The notes: generated from the letters alone by a model not told the origin. Counted from the first letter of the stretch, positions 22,545-33,339 are shown. The stretch: DNA of 64,000 nt from Protopterus annectens (GCF_019279795.1 NC_056739.1:17183292-17247291); one strand, 5' to 3'. Numbers and translations are program-made.

Positions 22545-23564
22545 TCAGCTGTCCTTGCTAGACTGCAAGTGCACGGCTGGGTGGGTCTGAGTTATCCAAT
22601 TCAACTTCTGTATTTGTATTCCCTGTTCTGACAGTTCTAATTCTGTCTGTTTCTCCCATCTCGTGACTTTTTCTCCTAGGTCTGCCCATTCTATGTTTTT
22701 GTTTTTTGTTAAAATAACATGTGGTACTCGATTAGATTTATAAAGTGCAAAGAACTCCTGGGGCAATGAACAGCTGGCTAAACTGTTCCCTCCTGTGTCC
22801 CAGTACAGGTTACGTAATATCAATCTGTTTGCATGATTTTTAAACAATTCTTGCTCATATTCCTTATCAGGTCCTGGTGTGTTACAATAATACAGGGTAC
22901 AGTGCAACAGGTGTTGCTTATCAGTGTCAAGGGAGGGGAACTTGCTGATGGCTACATTCATTAACTCTTCGGTCACAGTCCCTGGACCAGTCATAACCAA
23001 GCCCTGGCTGTACCAATAAAACATTTCACCCTCCGATTGCACTGCAAAGGTATCAATTTGTCGCTGTGCTTCCATACCCTGCATGGTTGGGACTACTGCT
23101 ATACCAAATAGCTGCATGAGGTCTCTGCCCAAGAGGTTTACTGGGCATTTTGCAGAAACAGCAATTTTGCTTTTTTGTGTCAATCCTGAAACTGGATCAG
23201 TTATTGCAATGTCACGGGAGAGTGGTTTCCGATACGGCTGTCCATTAACTGCTTTAACCAGTATGTAATCAGGTGTCTCTGTGTTTTCTGGTAGTTTGGA
23301 GGGATGTATCAGGGTTTGTGATGCCCCTGAGTCACACAAGAATTTGACTTCCCTCCCTTCTACCACGAGTGTAACTTCTGGTTTCATGTCTGCTAAATAG
23401 AGCTCCAAGCTCAATAAAGCTAGGTCTAATATTTCATTTTCTTCACTGTCACTAACTTCTTGCACTTCCTCTATCCCATCTGTCACATCCTCTACTCCCT
23501 CTACCATATTCTCATTTGTCCATTCTCTACTATCCCCTTCTAGTGATTCCTGACTACCATATAG
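22545..23564 (-). pseudogene. pro: ERV protease and start of pol
   Basis: Retropepsin-like protease with FLCDSGASQTLI (active-site DSGA) near 23325-23345 and the LLGRDLMQLFG motif near 23090-23115, which corresponds to the conserved GRD region. It is in the same frame as gag: the preceding TGA at 23565-23567 is the only stop between nucleocapsid and protease. A stop at 22545 ends the open stretch before RT. Confidence 0.88.
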
Positions 23565-23567
23565 TCA
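23562..23567 (-). promoter_or_regulatory. Candidate gag stop readthrough site (UGA CUA)
   Basis: In minus sense the gag frame reaches TGA followed by CTA, and protease continues in the same frame. In-frame gag-pro separated by one stop is the gammaretroviral arrangement, and UGA-CUA is a known leaky context. A second TGA at 23691-23693 lies before the nucleocapsid and is more likely a mutation. Confidence 0.6.
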
Positions 23568-24994
23568 GTCCTCACCCTCCTTGTCTTCCGTGGTTGCCTT
23601 CTTGTTTTTCTTGCAATCCCTTGCCAAATGTCTCTTTTTACCGCATTTGAAACATTCTCCCCTTTTCTTTCGCCCTTCAAAGTCCTCTGATCATTGATCA
23701 GATTGTTTGTTTCCCTGTGCATTTTTCTTGCCCCTTTTCCCAGAATGTACTACATAAACTTCTGCTTCATCTTCTACAGAAAATACTTGAGCTTTCTTTT
23801 TCTTTTTGCTATTAAAATGCCTTTTGGCATGCCTAGCATATTCAAGTAATGACTGTAACCTGCTTGTATGATGGTCTACCATGTGTTTTGTAATAAAACT
23901 GCTTATGGGTGCAATACTGCCTTTTAAAAATGCATTCTTTAACTGCTGTTCATATGGGGAATCTTGTGTTTGATCGTCAGGAACCTGCATTCCACAGTGG
24001 TTATTAAAGCATTCTAATAGTCTGGCATAATACCGGTCAATAGTTTCACCTTCTTGTTGGATGCATTGATTAATGCAAGTCCAGTCTGCCCTAGGCTTAC
24101 ATTTCTCAGAGATGTGGTCTGTAAGACCTTTTACTCTGTTGTCTAATTCTGCGCTGCTATGTGGGAGGGGTCTTTGTGCAGCGTCACGGGGATTCCAGTC
24201 GCCACTAATCATGTACCATCTGGCCCCACAATTTGTCTAACTACTTTTTCTACCTCTTCTCCATTTAGGTTATAACTCAGCCTCCTTCCTTGTAAATCTT
24301 CAGAGAATTTTCTAAAATTAACTTTTGGATGGGGAATTCCCTCAGTGGCTTTCCGGATATCTTCCGGAGTCCAGGGTCTATACACTAAAATAGTTGGGTC
24401 CTGATTATCTTGTCCTGCCTGAGGATTGGGTACTTCTATAAGTGGGCATATTTCTTCTTCATTCATAGATCGTGAATTCTTAACCATTTGATATAACTCT
24501 ATGCCTTCATTTGAGTTACCTGCCTTTGTTCGAAACCTGGTCTCGATGGGATCTCTAATAAATGGTTTTACATTTACAATGTCTCTATTTTCAATGACGA
24601 CAGAATATCGTGGGGGTGGACTAACTTGTTCACTTGCTTCATATTCTGGTAAGGGAGGTGGAGGGGGTGATGCTATTACTAAGTTATTGTCCTCCTTATC
24701 TAAAAACATTGTTTTTGAATTGTTGTTCGTTTGTTCCCTACGGTTTACTTCCTCAATCCACCTGTGTGCCTGAGGAATGCCTAATTTGCGTTGCTTTTTT
24801 ACCCGACCTTTGGAATCGGTTTTGAGCTGTTTGACAAGTTTGATAAGCGAGGATTTTTCTAATTTTCCATCTAATTCATACTTATTAACCCATGTTGAAT
24901 AATATTTAATATTGTTGGCGCGCTGCGACTGCATGTATTTTGTGTCTTCGGTTAACGGCAGATTTTGGGGTCTTTTTGTGCAATTATTACCCAT
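23565..24994 (-). pseudogene. gag: ERV gag, disrupted
   Basis: Start at 24994 with MGNNCTKR, so an N-terminal Gly for myristoylation is present. A proline-rich segment near 24620-24660 has PPPPPLPEYE and PPRY, typical late-domain motifs. The frame breaks at 24209-24212. The capsid part (24212-23691) contains DWTCINQCIQQEGETID and ends in a basic KKKKK patch. After a TGA at 23691 the nucleocapsid shows one zinc knuckle, CFKCGKKRHLARDC (CX2CX4HX4C), near 23610-23655. It ends at the TGA at 23565. Confidence 0.9.
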
Positions 24995-25221
24995 TTTGTT
25001 CTACCCTTTTGATCGTTATGTAACTTCTCTTATTTTTAACGTGGTGCCATGGATTTTGTTATAGTCTCGTCAGAATGACTGCCTACTTATTCTGTTTCTC
25101 CTGATCTATGACAAGACAGTAATATTTTCTGTCCCTGACTTGTAAAAAAAATACAGTCCTGACAAAAACAATACAAATCTAGCCCCTGATCTAAAACAGA
25201 AAACAGAAAAAAGTAGATTCA

Positions 25222-25230
25222 CCTTACCTG
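25222..25230 (-). promoter_or_regulatory. Candidate major splice donor
   Basis: In minus sense CAGGTAAGG, a near-consensus 5' splice site, lies in the leader between primer site and gag, where a retrovirus would splice to env. The leader 24995-25411 holds no other clear feature. Confidence 0.55.
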
Positions 25231-25411
25231 AGCCTACGTGATTGATCACCTGATTCATGGAGACCCGTCCTTCAGTCGCAGATCAGAAAGTGGCTGGCCT
25301 CTTTTGTACGACAATTCAGTCAGAGGGCTTTTCAAATAAGAAGAACCAATTTGGTTTCTTCCCCGTACGGTTTCAAGCACCTGGCCCGTCTGATCCGAGG
25401 TGACGAGAGGG

Positions 25412-25429
25412 TTCTGGTCCGAAGGACCA
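25412..25429 (-). promoter_or_regulatory. Primer binding site, tRNA-Tyr-like
   Basis: In minus sense TGGTCCTTCGGACCAGAA begins three bases after the LTR. The first ten bases, and by my recollection 15 of 18, agree with the complement of the 3' end of vertebrate tRNA-Tyr. The tRNA assignment is from memory and not checked by search. Confidence 0.6.
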
Positions 25430-25432
25430 ATC

Positions 25433-26130
25433 TGTAAAAGGAAAAAACTTCAAAGACCAATTCACGTAAGGTTCAAGTAAGGCACCCTTTATTAACTTGC
25501 AGCAAAGAGACAAAGCATGCAGGCAGAATGATTTGTCTGAACATTAATGATTAGTATGGTACTTTTATACAGTTCTTTCCATATCACACAGAAAAAGTTA
25601 CTATTCTATTGACGTAGTTAGACACAGCTTTCTGTATTATTCTACAGAAAATGTTACTGGACTAATTGCTGACTAGTTGAGAATAACTGCTGATTTGCAC
25701 AATACTTGAGAAAAACAACCTGGCCTCGGGGCTTATTTTAGCCCACCACAAACTTCATATTCTTCAATTGTGCAGTTCTAATATATGTGTTACATTTTGC
25801 CTAGATTCAAGGTACATTTCTAGCTTATATACAAGTAATGCTGACTACGGTTTATACTTTCAAGCATCCTTTGTTTTCATTATCAATAGCTTCTAGCAGC
25901 TGTGTACTTTCTCATGGCATAAGCAGAAAATCAATAACTCTAAGTCTCATGACACTAGTAGAAATGAAACACTTCTTATTATTTTCATGACATTAGCAGA
26001 AATCAAATGCTCCCTGTTATGTTTCTAATAGCTGTGCAGATTCATGCAGTGTGAACAGAATAAATGTATTAACCCTTTTAAACCTCAAATGCACTAAGCA
26101 TGCATATTACTAATACATATTTTTCTAACA
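25433..26130 (-). repeat. 5' LTR of the ERV
   Basis: 698 bp with TG..CA ends. The minus-sense TATAAAAG at 25562-25569 is the likely core promoter and AATAAA at 25488-25493 the likely poly(A) signal. They are in the same positions as in the 3' LTR. Confidence 0.93.
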
Positions 26131-27118
26131 AGCTGCATAGAAGAATACAATATGGACTCCAAAGTGGCAAGCTGAGAGGCAACCTTATCTCAAATCTTGT
26201 CAGACACTGCTCCTGCAAGGGTGTCTGAAAGCTCAGTTATCAGATCCCTTCAGATTCTAGTAAAGTGTTCCAAGAAGTTCAAGGACTGAATAGAAAAGAC
26301 TGATGAAGCATAGACCTGCTTCTCAAATCTGTCCATCATCTGGGACTATCAGTTTGGAGGATGGACAGTTAAACTCTCCTCGTTGAGTTCCTGTTTGGTG
26401 GCCGCTGCCACCACCATGGCATCAACTGCTAGACCCTTAGACCAATGGGGCTGATCCTCTGTGGCTAATAGAATCTTGTCCAGTTTCCACGGAATGGGCT
26501 CTGTGGTGTCAGAAGCCTTCCACACATGCTGAATGATCAATTTGATTAGATTGTCAGTGGGCAGGGTCACCTAAGAAGTTGATGGATGGGCACAAAAAGC
26601 TTGCAAGAAAACAGATTCCTCAGAGGATGGGTTTGAGGACTTCCAATCACCCCTCTGTTTTAATATTTACAGGATGTCTCCAAAGGAGATATCATCGGGG
26701 GTGACCATTGGTACCCTTTCCCTTCATCTCAATCTGTATCCTCAGTGATTGATTCTTCTGGAGAATTCAGGTGCTTCCTCTTGCAGGATCTCTTATGGGG
26801 TGGCTCCTGAGGGGGAAGTTCTGAGGAGGACTACGAAGAGGGGAGACCATGAACTAGGGTATCTTGCTGCTCATGGGCACGCTGTCCCAACATAGCAGAT
26901 TGCGGCAGCTGCAAACCAGAGAGAACAAAAATATGGCACTCTGACAGGGCTGGAACCAACTGGGAGCCTGCTGAGGCTAAAGCTCTCTCCATAATCTGGA
27001 AGGCAGGCCCATCCAAAGAGGGATGGGAGGCCGGAACCGAGAAAGACAACCTTGGACAACCTCGAAACTGGAGTCACAGCCTGCTCCGGCGAGCCGTCCG
27101 TCAGAGTAGGACCCAAGA
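26131..27118 (-). mobile_element. DIRS element B, segment 3: gag
   Basis: Continuation of B between the ERV and the Penelope-like element. It begins with the AGCTG duplication (26131-26135) and ends with the 17-base target duplication CAGAGTAGGACCCAAGA (27102-27118). Confidence 0.9.
26136..27118 (-). pseudogene. DIRS gag middle piece (element B)
   Basis: Homologous to F and C. The capsid-like region near 26136-26340 is followed (in coding order, upstream) by MTLPTDNLIKLIIQHVWKAS and PHWSKGLAVDAMVVAAATK (26349-26570), the acidic/basic Ser-rich region near 26680-26800, and Pro/Ser-rich sequence to 27101. Stops and frame changes are present. Confidence 0.8.
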
Positions 27119-27603
27119 TCCGATAAAACCAGAAGGGCACCCAACAAGCAACGCCAGATAAGCAAATAAACGTTTAATCCAATAGTTTGAAGCGCTTTTC
27201 ATCTGCAAAATATGCAGACTTCCTCAGAAACATGGGTAAAGGTTACAATCAATCCTTATAAAGGAAATTATACTTGCTAATTGTTAAAAACATCAATAAA
27301 ACAATTAAGCAAAAAGTTAAAAAATTACCATAAACACAAACTCCTCCTGTCAATTAACTCGACCAACTTCCTACACATTAAAGGTATAACCTACGTTGTT
27401 TAACTCTAAAAAAGCTTAATAAATCAAAGGCTTCCATAATGAAAACCACAATACAACTTACACAGTATGTATAATACTGATACTATTAACTTTCAGTACT
27501 GTGTAGTGCCCTGTCAACAACAATAATGTTGTTGTTATAACTGTGTAATGTTATACTAATCCAATGTAAATAGACAATGTGTAGCCTAACTGTAAACCAT
27601 TAA
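27119..27603 (-). repeat. Penelope-like inverted repeat, left arm
   Basis: Starts TCCGATAAAACCAGAAGGGC and pairs with the right arm ending ..GGTTTTATCGGA at 28440. It contains about 115 bases (roughly 27446-27560) that the right arm lacks. Confidence 0.9.
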
Positions 27604-27614
27604 GCCACACTAGA

Positions 27615-28045
27615 CTATCTCTGTAGGCTTCTAAGTTTTAAAACACTACTTATTGAACATGAATCATTCAATCCTGGAAAGGAATATGCGTTAAGCCTAA
27701 TTTGCCATTTAAGTTCTGATTCTTCTAAGAGTAAGGGTAAGGGAGCTCCCCTCTTATTTTCAAGTATTTGGTCAATAACCAAAAACTTGAAACTTTGTTC
27801 ATTATGACTACAGATGTGTTTAGCCAGTGCGTTCTCCTGTTTTTTCTTTGTGATGGCATACTGGTGCTCATATATTCGTTCACGTAGTTTCCGCTCCGTT
27901 TTTCCCACGTAAAATGCGGAGCATCTCTGACACTTAGCTAAATAAACAACCATTCTGGAGTTGCAACTAGCTCTACATCTCAACCTGAATACCCTGTGGT
28001 GTATTACAAATCTATTACTTTCTTCAATATACCTGCACTGATTGT
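27615..28045 (-). pseudogene. GIY-YIG endonuclease domain of a Penelope-like element
   Basis: C-terminal endonuclease of the Penelope RT-EN protein, which nicks target DNA. Visible: CRASCNSRMVVYLAKCQRC followed by FYVGKT (the GIY..YIG pair), the Arg-containing LRERIYEH helix, HICSHN, and the LLEESELKWQIRLN segment with a Glu. The open frame from Met at 27983 extends further upstream without a stop to about 28045 (IEESNRFVIHHRVFR). There the inverted terminal copy begins and replaces the RT. The domain itself looks intact, but the gene is only a C-terminal fragment. Confidence 0.85.
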
Positions 28046-28440
28046 GGTTAATGGTTTACAGTTAGGCTACACATTGTCTATTTACATTGGATTATTATAA
28101 CATTATAATTAGGTTTTCATTATGGAAGCCTTTGATTTATTAAGCTTTTTTAGAGTTAAACAACGTAGGTTATACCTTTAATGTGTAGGAAGTTGGTCGA
28201 GTTAATTGACAGGAGGAGTTTGTGCTTATGGTAATTTTTTAACTTTTTGCTTAATTGTTTTATTGATGTTTTTAACAATTAGCAAGCATAATTTCCTTTA
28301 TAAGGATTGATTGTAACCTTTACCCATGTTTCTGAGGAAGTCTGCATATTTTGCAGACGAAAAGCGCTTCAAACTATTGGATTAAACGTTTATTTGCTTA
28401 TCTGGCGTTGCTTGTTGGGTGCCCTTCTGGTTTTATCGGA
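28046..28440 (+). repeat. Penelope-like inverted repeat, right arm
   Basis: Inverted copy of the left arm, nearly identical where aligned, with one deletion of about 115 bases. The two arms would form a long hairpin with the GIY-YIG fragment in the loop. Confidence 0.9.
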
Positions 28441-28504
28441 TCCTGCACTGTGTATTTTTAGTGGTTTCTTGGATTATTTGTACTGTTCAGAGTAGGACCC
28501 AAGA

Positions 28505-29528
28505 CAGGACTTCAAACTATCAAGGTACCAAGAGCCACAGATGGTGCCTTAGAAAAAAATTTAAGCCAATCCAAGGATCCCAAAACCGGCAGCCAAATCA
28601 TGGTCCCATGGGTACGATGGTTCCGAGGGAGCCAAAGACCACAGACTAGATTCCGCCACCAAGGTGAGAATCACTGTAGGCACTGAAGCAGTTGGGGGAG
28701 GTTGAAGGAGGAATATATGTAGGAGTCCTGGCAGTGTATGCCTCGGCTCTAGGAGTGAGGGAGGTCCGAGATGGTGCAGGGAGGCCTCTAGCTCCCAAGA
28801 GATGATCCACCAATTTGACTACATCCAATTCAGATAGGCTCCTGGAGGAGCGCAGGTTAACATTCCTGAAGGAGATTCAGGTCTTTCCACAAATGGACTC
28901 AGCTGCTGACCCAAAAAGGGGTCTATTGAAGGGGAATATCTAGTCCAAGGGGTACTTATAACATTGACCTTCGGCACCATGGTCTGCTGAATAGAGGGAA
29001 CTGAATGAGTAGATGGAACAATTGTCTGTGCTAGAGAGGTCGTCGCTGCCGAAGCAGTTGTCAGTGCTGAAGTGGTTTGCGTAAGATGAATAGTGAACGG
29101 CACCAATACTGATTTTGTTATTTTCGGTACCGGAGCAGAAGGCAATGACATTTTCGGAACTTTCGCCTTCAGTTCCAAAGAAACTGTCTGAACTGGGGAT
29201 TTTTGAGATTTTGAGTCATGTACCTTAGGCAGAGATGGTAACAAATGACTCTGTTTTTCTGTCTTAGACTTTGGAGATTTTGAAGTTTCCGCCTCAGAAA
29301 GAGCTTCACCAAAAGGACATTTCAATAAGCCTTTAAGAATTAGCTTGTTATGTCTCTCTGCAAGAGTTCAGGCACTAAAGCCCTTAAAGATATCATAAGG
29401 AGGTTGAATTTCCAGATGAGGGACACCCAGACAATACACCTAAGAAAGATGCCCATCAGAATTGGGCATCTTTCTGCCACAGTCCTTACAATGTTTGAAC
29501 CCGGCAATCCTTTTGGTTTCTCTGACAT
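28505..29528 (-). pseudogene. DIRS gag N-terminal piece (element B)
   Basis: Start at 29528 (MSEKPKGLPG). A frameshift soon after moves the metal-binding-like module to another frame (CKDCGRKMPNSDGH near 29440-29490). Downstream, 29325-28819 is open with Ser/Lys-rich sequence, Val/Pro/Thr-rich repeats and SPFVERPESPSG near 28870-28900. The Leu-rich segment VVKLVDHLLGARGLP lies at about 28780-28825. Gag continues at 27118 beyond the Penelope-like insertion. Confidence 0.78.
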
Positions 29529-29540
29529 GTCTTATCAGAA

Positions 29541-29565
29541 AATACACAGAACACATACACACATA

Positions 29566-29641
<76 letters not shown>
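29541..29641. repeat. AC/GT microsatellite
   Basis: About 100 bases of nearly pure AC dinucleotides (with a few AT interruptions on the left) lie just upstream of the gag start of B. Confidence 0.97.
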
Positions 29642-29642
<1 letters not shown>

Positions 29643-29705
29643 ATAGTGAAAAAAGGGGTAAGAGAAAGCTTTAGAAGAGTAAAAGCCCCCCTCCCCCTTT
29701 TTTTA

Positions 29706-29840
29706 TACCAACAATGGTATATAAAGAATACCCACACAGGTAAAGGAAAGAAAAAACAGGAGAAAAACATACCAGTGATGGTACTGAAAGGTTACCAATG
29801 GTAAGCTGGAAGGAGAGGCCCAATACCAGCCATGGTAAAG
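29706..29840. repeat. TACCA..TGGTA dyads in the leader of B
   Basis: ATACCAACAATGGTAT (29706), TACCAGTGATGGTA (about 29770), TTACCAATGGTAA (about 29797) and ATACCAGCCATGGTAA (about 29823). Two keep complementary outer bases and two have lost them. Confidence 0.85.
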
Positions 29841-29962
29841 AAGAAATGCCCTGAAGTAAAAAAAAAAAGAAAAACAGGGGTAGAAAGCTTCAAGAATTCT
29901 CTCATACAAAACAGGAGTTAAACAACAGTAAGATTTAAAGGTATTAAGGGTTTTGAAAAAAA

Positions 29963-30150
29963 AGAAGTTATGCCTTACCATAACATTCCATCTGTGTTGT
30001 TCATCTTCTTTCATTCATCACTGATGAGTTTGGTTCCGAGCCCTCAAAACCAATTTGGCCTTTTTACCAAGCTTGCGCCAGCAAAAAAACTTTCGAGCTA
30101 AGTCTAAACTCAGAATGCCCTTCTACCTGTTACCTCAGATCGAGTTTGCT
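29963..30150 (-). repeat. 3' inverted terminal repeat of D
   Basis: Matches 36190-36361 in inverse orientation (TTCATTCATCACTGATG, GGTTCCGAGCC, TTTCGAGCTAAG, CCTCAGATCGAGTTTG). The hairpin arm seen intact in the 5' ITR is partly degraded here. Confidence 0.85.
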
Positions 30151-30256
30151 AGAGAAAAGTAAGTAAAGCCAAGGCCGCTTCTGCGCAAATACCCTAAGGC
30201 ACCACTTAGACCCAAAGCATCCCCCAGGAGCCTTTGGAGAGGGAAGGAGGGTGGGA

Positions 30257-30356
30257 AGTGATGAATGAAAGAAGATGAACAACACAGATGGAATGTCATG
30301 GTAAGACATAACTTCTTTATCTGATGTTAATCTTCTTTCCATTCATCACTAATGGG
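30257..30356 (-). repeat. Internal complementary region of D
   Basis: The plus strand spells the 3' end of D to ACATAACTTCT, then TT (30317-30318), then ATCTGATG.. of the 5' end. TT complements the AA before the 3' terminus. Confidence 0.88.
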
Positions 30357-30399
30357 ACAGAATCCCAAGCTACCTTGAGGTCCATGGGCGGCCCTTATG

Positions 30400-31400
30400 G
30401 AAGAACATTCCTGAGTACCATTGAGTCGAAGCCAGCTCTCTCTCTCTCTGGAGACCAAGTCCAATTTGTAATGATTGATAAAGGTATGAGGGTTAGACCA
30501 AGTAGCTGCTGCACAGATGTCATCAATGGAAGCACTGGAATGGAAAGCTACAGATGTTGCCATAGATCTAGTGGAGTGAGCTTTAACTTTTGGCATGGGT
30601 TCGTTACTGAGGAAATAGATGAAACATATGCAGTCCCTTAGCCATTTTGATAATGTAACTTTGGAAACAGCATCTTCCATTCCGGGCCCAGAAAAAGAGA
30701 GAATGTTTTTCATATTTATGGATAGGTTTGGTCCTGTCTAGGTAAAATCTCAGTTGTCTATGAACATCAAGGAGTAAAGGCAGTACTCTCTTCTATTGGA
30801 AAAATTAGGGAAGAACACTGCTAGGTCAATGGTCTGGTTTATGGAGAATTCAGAAATAACTTTGGGGAGAAAGGATGGATTCATCCTAAGAGATACTCTG
30901 TCTTTATGGAAGACCAGATAGGGCCTCTTGATACACAAATCCTGCAGCTCCGAGACTCTCCTGGCAGACATGATGGCTACCAAGAACAAAGATTTCCAAG
31001 ACAAAAACTTTAGGTCAGCCTTCTTAGCAGGTTCAAAATGTTTTTGAGTCAAAGACTAGAGGACTAAAGTGAGGTTCCATGGTTCCATGGATTGTCTGAC
31101 AGGAGGCCTGATATGAGAGGTCCCTTTAAGAAAGGCCTTACATAGACATAACAAAATAAGGGGAATGCTATCTATACCACTGTGGAAATTAGAAATTACT
31201 GCCAGGTGTACCCGTACAGTAGAGGCAGAGGCCTCATTATCAAAAAACGTAGCCAAGTATTGAAGTACCGCAGTTACTGGAGCCGAATACAGGTCTAGCA
31301 TGTTATGCTTGGACCAGATGGAGAACCTTTTCTCCTGGTGGATGGTTTATGAGAGGCCAGAATAATGTCTCGAAAAGGCGAGGGGAGATTAGCTTGCCTG
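30400..31400 (-). pseudogene. DIRS tyrosine recombinase (element D), stops and breaks
   Basis: Three open pieces in the same frame (31301-31056, 31052-30750, 30713-30327) separated by stops. Seen: ASTVRVHLAVISNFHSGI near 31180-31240, MSARRVSELQDL with the first Arg near 30940-30975, AHSTRSMA with HxxR near 30560-30590, and TFINHYKLD with Tyr near 30465-30490. The N-terminal ASHKPSTRR segment lies in another frame near 31330-31370. The catalytic residues are all visible. Confidence 0.85.
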
Positions 31401-33330
31401 GCAACTAACAGAAGTGGAGAAACCAATCTGTGAGCTTGAGACTGGATAGATTTTGGTGGCTCAACCCTTGGGGGTGAGTACTCAGATCTGAAAGAGGGTA
31501 CAGAATCCATGGCGGGTATACCAGGTGAGGTCGAAGGAAGGGGAACCAAACTTGTCGAGGTCAGAAGGGAGCTATGAGGATCACCTTGCATCTCAACTGA
31601 AGAGCTTTCTTTAGAAACTGTGGAATAAGGGGAATGGCAGGATAAGCATAAAGAAGTCCCGTGGGCCAATCATGGATTAGAGCATCCCTCGGGGACTCCC
31701 CCCTCTGGGGGAAGTTGGACGAAATAGCTGATGCACTTGTTGTTCAATGAGGAGGTGAAAAGATCGCAGCAAGGTTTGCCCCAGTGGCTGAAAATTTCTG
31801 TCACCACCTCGGGATTGAGGGACCACTCGTGAGGCTGGAGGATGCATCTTCTCAGTTTGCCCACAATAACGCTGGAACTCCCTGAGATGTGCATTGCTAT
31901 CAGAATGCGGTTGGAAGCTATCGCCCATTGCCAAATTCTCATGGCTTCTCGACACAGGGGGTAGGACTTGGTTCCTCCTTGCTTGTTGATATACCAGACC
32001 AATGACATACTGTCTGACTGAACTGCAATTGTCCCGGAAGGGAGAGCTGAATGAAAGGCCTGCAATGCTAACATCACAGCTCTCAGTTCCAGAACACTGA
32101 TGTTCAGGTGGACCATGTACCTTGGACAGTCTTTCCCTGAAAATGGTCCCCCCATCCGATCAGGGAAGCATCCGTGGTCACAATGGCTCTGGGCTGAGGG
32201 GATTGAAATGGGCGACTCCAAAGTTCTACTTCTGGTCTCATCCACCAAAGAAGGTCCTGTTTGCATGAGTTGGTTATTCAAATCTGATAGATGGGATGAT
32301 AGTTTGGGAACCACTGACAAAAAAGAAGCCATTGCAGGATCTGCATATGCAGATTTGCTAGAGGCACTATTGGAACTGAAGCTGCCATAGAGCCTAGGGC
32401 TTGAAGGACTTCTCTTGCTGAAACTTTTGTTTGACAGAGTATCACTTGGAGTTAGAGCCTCAATCGGTGGAGTCGGTGATTTGAGAGTGATGCTAGACAG
32501 GACTGGGTGTTCCAACACTGCTCCAATTAATTCTATTTGATGCATAGGAGTGAGGTTTGGTTTCTCCCAATGTATCGTTATTCCCAATAATTTTGCCAGA
32601 GAGAGTATAATGCAGGGCTGTTACCAGTAGATGTTTGGTGGGGGTGGTGAGGAGCCAGTCGTCCAAATACGGAAACACCCAGAATCCTTGTAGTCTCAAA
32701 TGAGCTGTAACCACTGCCATGCATTTCATGAACACTCTGGGGGCTGTAGAGAGACCGAACGGCAGGGCTCAAAATTGATAATGACTGCCTCCTAGCCAGA
32801 AGCGAAGCAGACTCCTGGAGCATTTGTCCATCTTGATGCGGTAATACACATCCCAGAGATCTGTCGAGCACATCTAATTGCCTTTCCTTAAAATGGGAGA
32901 AGGGACTGAACTGTGACCATCTGGAATTTGGTTTGGGTGATAGACTTGTTTAAGCTGCTGAGATCTAAAATGAGTCTCCAGTCCCCTGCCTTTTTTGGCA
33001 CCAAAAAGAATCTTGAGTAAAATCTGGATCCAAGATGGTCTGGTAGGACTGGTTGGATGATGCTTTGAGAAGCTTCATAATCTCTGAAGCTGCTTCTTCC
33101 CTCTGACTGGGTGGAATGTCGGGAAGTTTTCTTGGAAAATATGTCTGACAAGAAAGGGGAATGGTGTAACCTCTGGTGATGATATTCAGCATCCAATGAT
33201 TGGTAGTGACAGATTGCCAGTGCAGAGAAAAACTACCCCTGACTGCTTCCAGAGCAGTCAGGCTGCTCCTCAGGAGCGCTGATAAAGCTGTTCAGGGAAA
33301 GAGTCCCTGGAGCCTTGGTTACAAGGGCCC
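31380..33330 (-). pseudogene. DIRS pol: RT-RNase H-MT-like (element D), disrupted
   Basis: RT pieces: DWRLILDLSSLNKS near 32950-32990 and KCMAVVTAHLRLQGFWVFPYLDDW near 32655-32730 with YLDD. RNase H: VLELRAVMLALQAFHSAL near 32045-32100, SDSMSLVWYINKQGG near 31975-32010 and HISGSSSV near 31880. The MT-like part continues to about 31500 (CCDLF near 31750-31765, then frame changes). One 305-codon open stretch (32587-31670) carries RNase H. Confidence 0.85.
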
Positions 33331-33339
33331 TCTCTGCCT

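Larger units (their letters stand above)
17006..26130 (-). mobile_element. Endogenous retrovirus, class I (gamma/epsilon-like), complete but disrupted
   Basis: A 9.1-kb provirus on the minus strand, inserted in the gag of DIRS element B. It has two 698-bp LTRs, TG..CA ends, a 5-bp target duplication AGCTG, a tRNA-type primer site, a polypurine tract, gag, pro, pol and env. Class I is inferred from in-frame gag and pro, the CWIC motif in SU and CX6CC in TM. All main genes carry stops, frameshifts or active-site changes, so it appears non-functional. Confidence 0.93.
27119..28487 (-). mobile_element. Penelope-like element, 5'-truncated, with terminal sequence inverted at both ends
   Basis: About 1.37 kb, flanked by a perfect 17-bp duplication (CAGAGTAGGACCCAAGA, 27102-27118 and 28488-28504) inside the gag of DIRS element B. 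The only protein domain is a GIY-YIG endonuclease; the RT is missing. The 3' terminal region (27119-27603) is present again in inverted orientation at 28046-28440, followed by 47 bases (28441-28487) with no counterpart at the left end. Inverted or tandem terminal repeats and truncated copies are known in Penelope-like elements. Confidence 0.88.
28505..29960 (-). mobile_element. DIRS element B, segment 4: gag start and leader
   Basis: Continuation of B between the Penelope-like element and D. It holds the N-terminal half of gag, an AC microsatellite and the dyad cluster of the leader. D interrupts it in the leader at 29960/29961. Confidence 0.88.

Noticed and set aside
27119-28440. Long inverted repeats as a TIR DNA transposon
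   Set aside because: The enclosed GIY-YIG domain, the 17-bp duplication and the asymmetric ends fit a Penelope-like element better; no transposase is present.
29440-29770. Open frames of alternating Cys-Val or Thr-His residues
   Set aside because: They are translations of the AC microsatellite and carry no protein signal.
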